In this document: positions 24,426 through 24,500 of the stretch, one piece after another
How the letters are laid out: every line of letters starts with the position of its first letter
Numbering within the stretch: position 1 is the stretch's first letter
Assembly (NCBI GenBank): GCA_902362865.1
Contig: CABIYE010000040.1
Coordinates: 1-24,500 of the forward strand
Direction of reading: 5' to 3'
Source of the DNA: Clostridiaceae bacterium
Lineage (GTDB): Bacteria; Bacillota; Clostridia; Lachnospirales; Lachnospiraceae
Length of the DNA: 24,500 bases
Position numbers and translations under genes: made by a program
Notes under the pieces: generated by a model
What the model was told of the DNA's origin: nothing
The model's input: only the letters and a program-made list of their open reading frames with translations
The model's database searches: none

Positions 24426-24456
24426 TGAAAAAATGGAGCTGAAAAAATGGCTCCAT
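24426..24456. repeat. Short direct and inverted repeats downstream of the lipoprotein gene
   Basis: TGAAAAAATGG occurs twice (24426-24436 and 24440-24450), and ATGGAGC (24433-24439) pairs with GCTCCAT (24450-24456). No T-run follows, so this is a poor terminator. GTGTAAAG just upstream (about 24411-24418) recalls terminal bases of some IS256-type elements, but the window ends before any transposase. Confidence 0.4.
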
Positions 24457-24500
24457 CGGAACCTTGAAAATTGCAGATATATTAGCTTTTGGCGGTGTCC

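Overview
The window looks like a chromosomal segment of a Gram-positive, spore-forming Clostridia, most likely Lachnospiraceae. The grounds are homologues of SipL and SpoIIR (endospore formation), Gram-positive style lipoproteins, a DnaE-type polymerase with an internal PHP domain, strong AGGAGG ribosome sites, TTGACA/TATAAT-like promoters and tight operons. I see no rRNA, tRNA, CRISPR array, prophage or complete insertion sequence. Almost everything is core-genome housekeeping; I found no clear candidate for a new multi-gene system, only several local curiosities.

Left edge (1-2829, + strand): the tail of a coiled-coil protein built on a 21-bp tandem repeat, then a monocistronic Exp7/CtpE-like P-type cation ATPase with its own promoter.

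Middle-left (2873-10077, all - strand): six genes read right to left: malQ (4-alpha-glucanotransferase), plsC-like acyltransferase, nicotinate phosphoribosyltransferase, ddl, murF and a Cof-type HAD phosphatase. A textbook promoter lies between plsC and the phosphoribosyltransferase. The latter, ddl and murF are packed with 8-13 bp gaps, so NAD salvage and the D-Ala-D-Ala branch of peptidoglycan synthesis are probably co-transcribed.

Middle-right (10172-17554, all + strand): a PrcB-like lipoprotein and the SipL homologue, then ispE overlapping a FadR-type GntR regulator, spoIIR, a CDF metal transporter, an acyl-ACP thioesterase, a CvfB-like S1 protein and a tiny HPr-like protein that has lost its phospho-histidine region. 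The ribosome site of spoIIR lies inside a near-perfect hairpin, the most interesting regulatory feature here.

Right (17627-24400, + strand): dnaE, pfkA, murI, a DUF1934 protein whose stop codon forms the loop of its own terminator, and a lipoprotein of unknown function behind an A/T-rich promoter. The last 100 bases hold short direct and inverted repeats that may mark the edge of another element.

Several longest-possible reading frames start too early. I moved the starts of malQ, plsC, ddl, spoIIR, murI, the PrcB-like protein and the S1 protein to ATG codons with better-placed ribosome sites, and say so in each entry.
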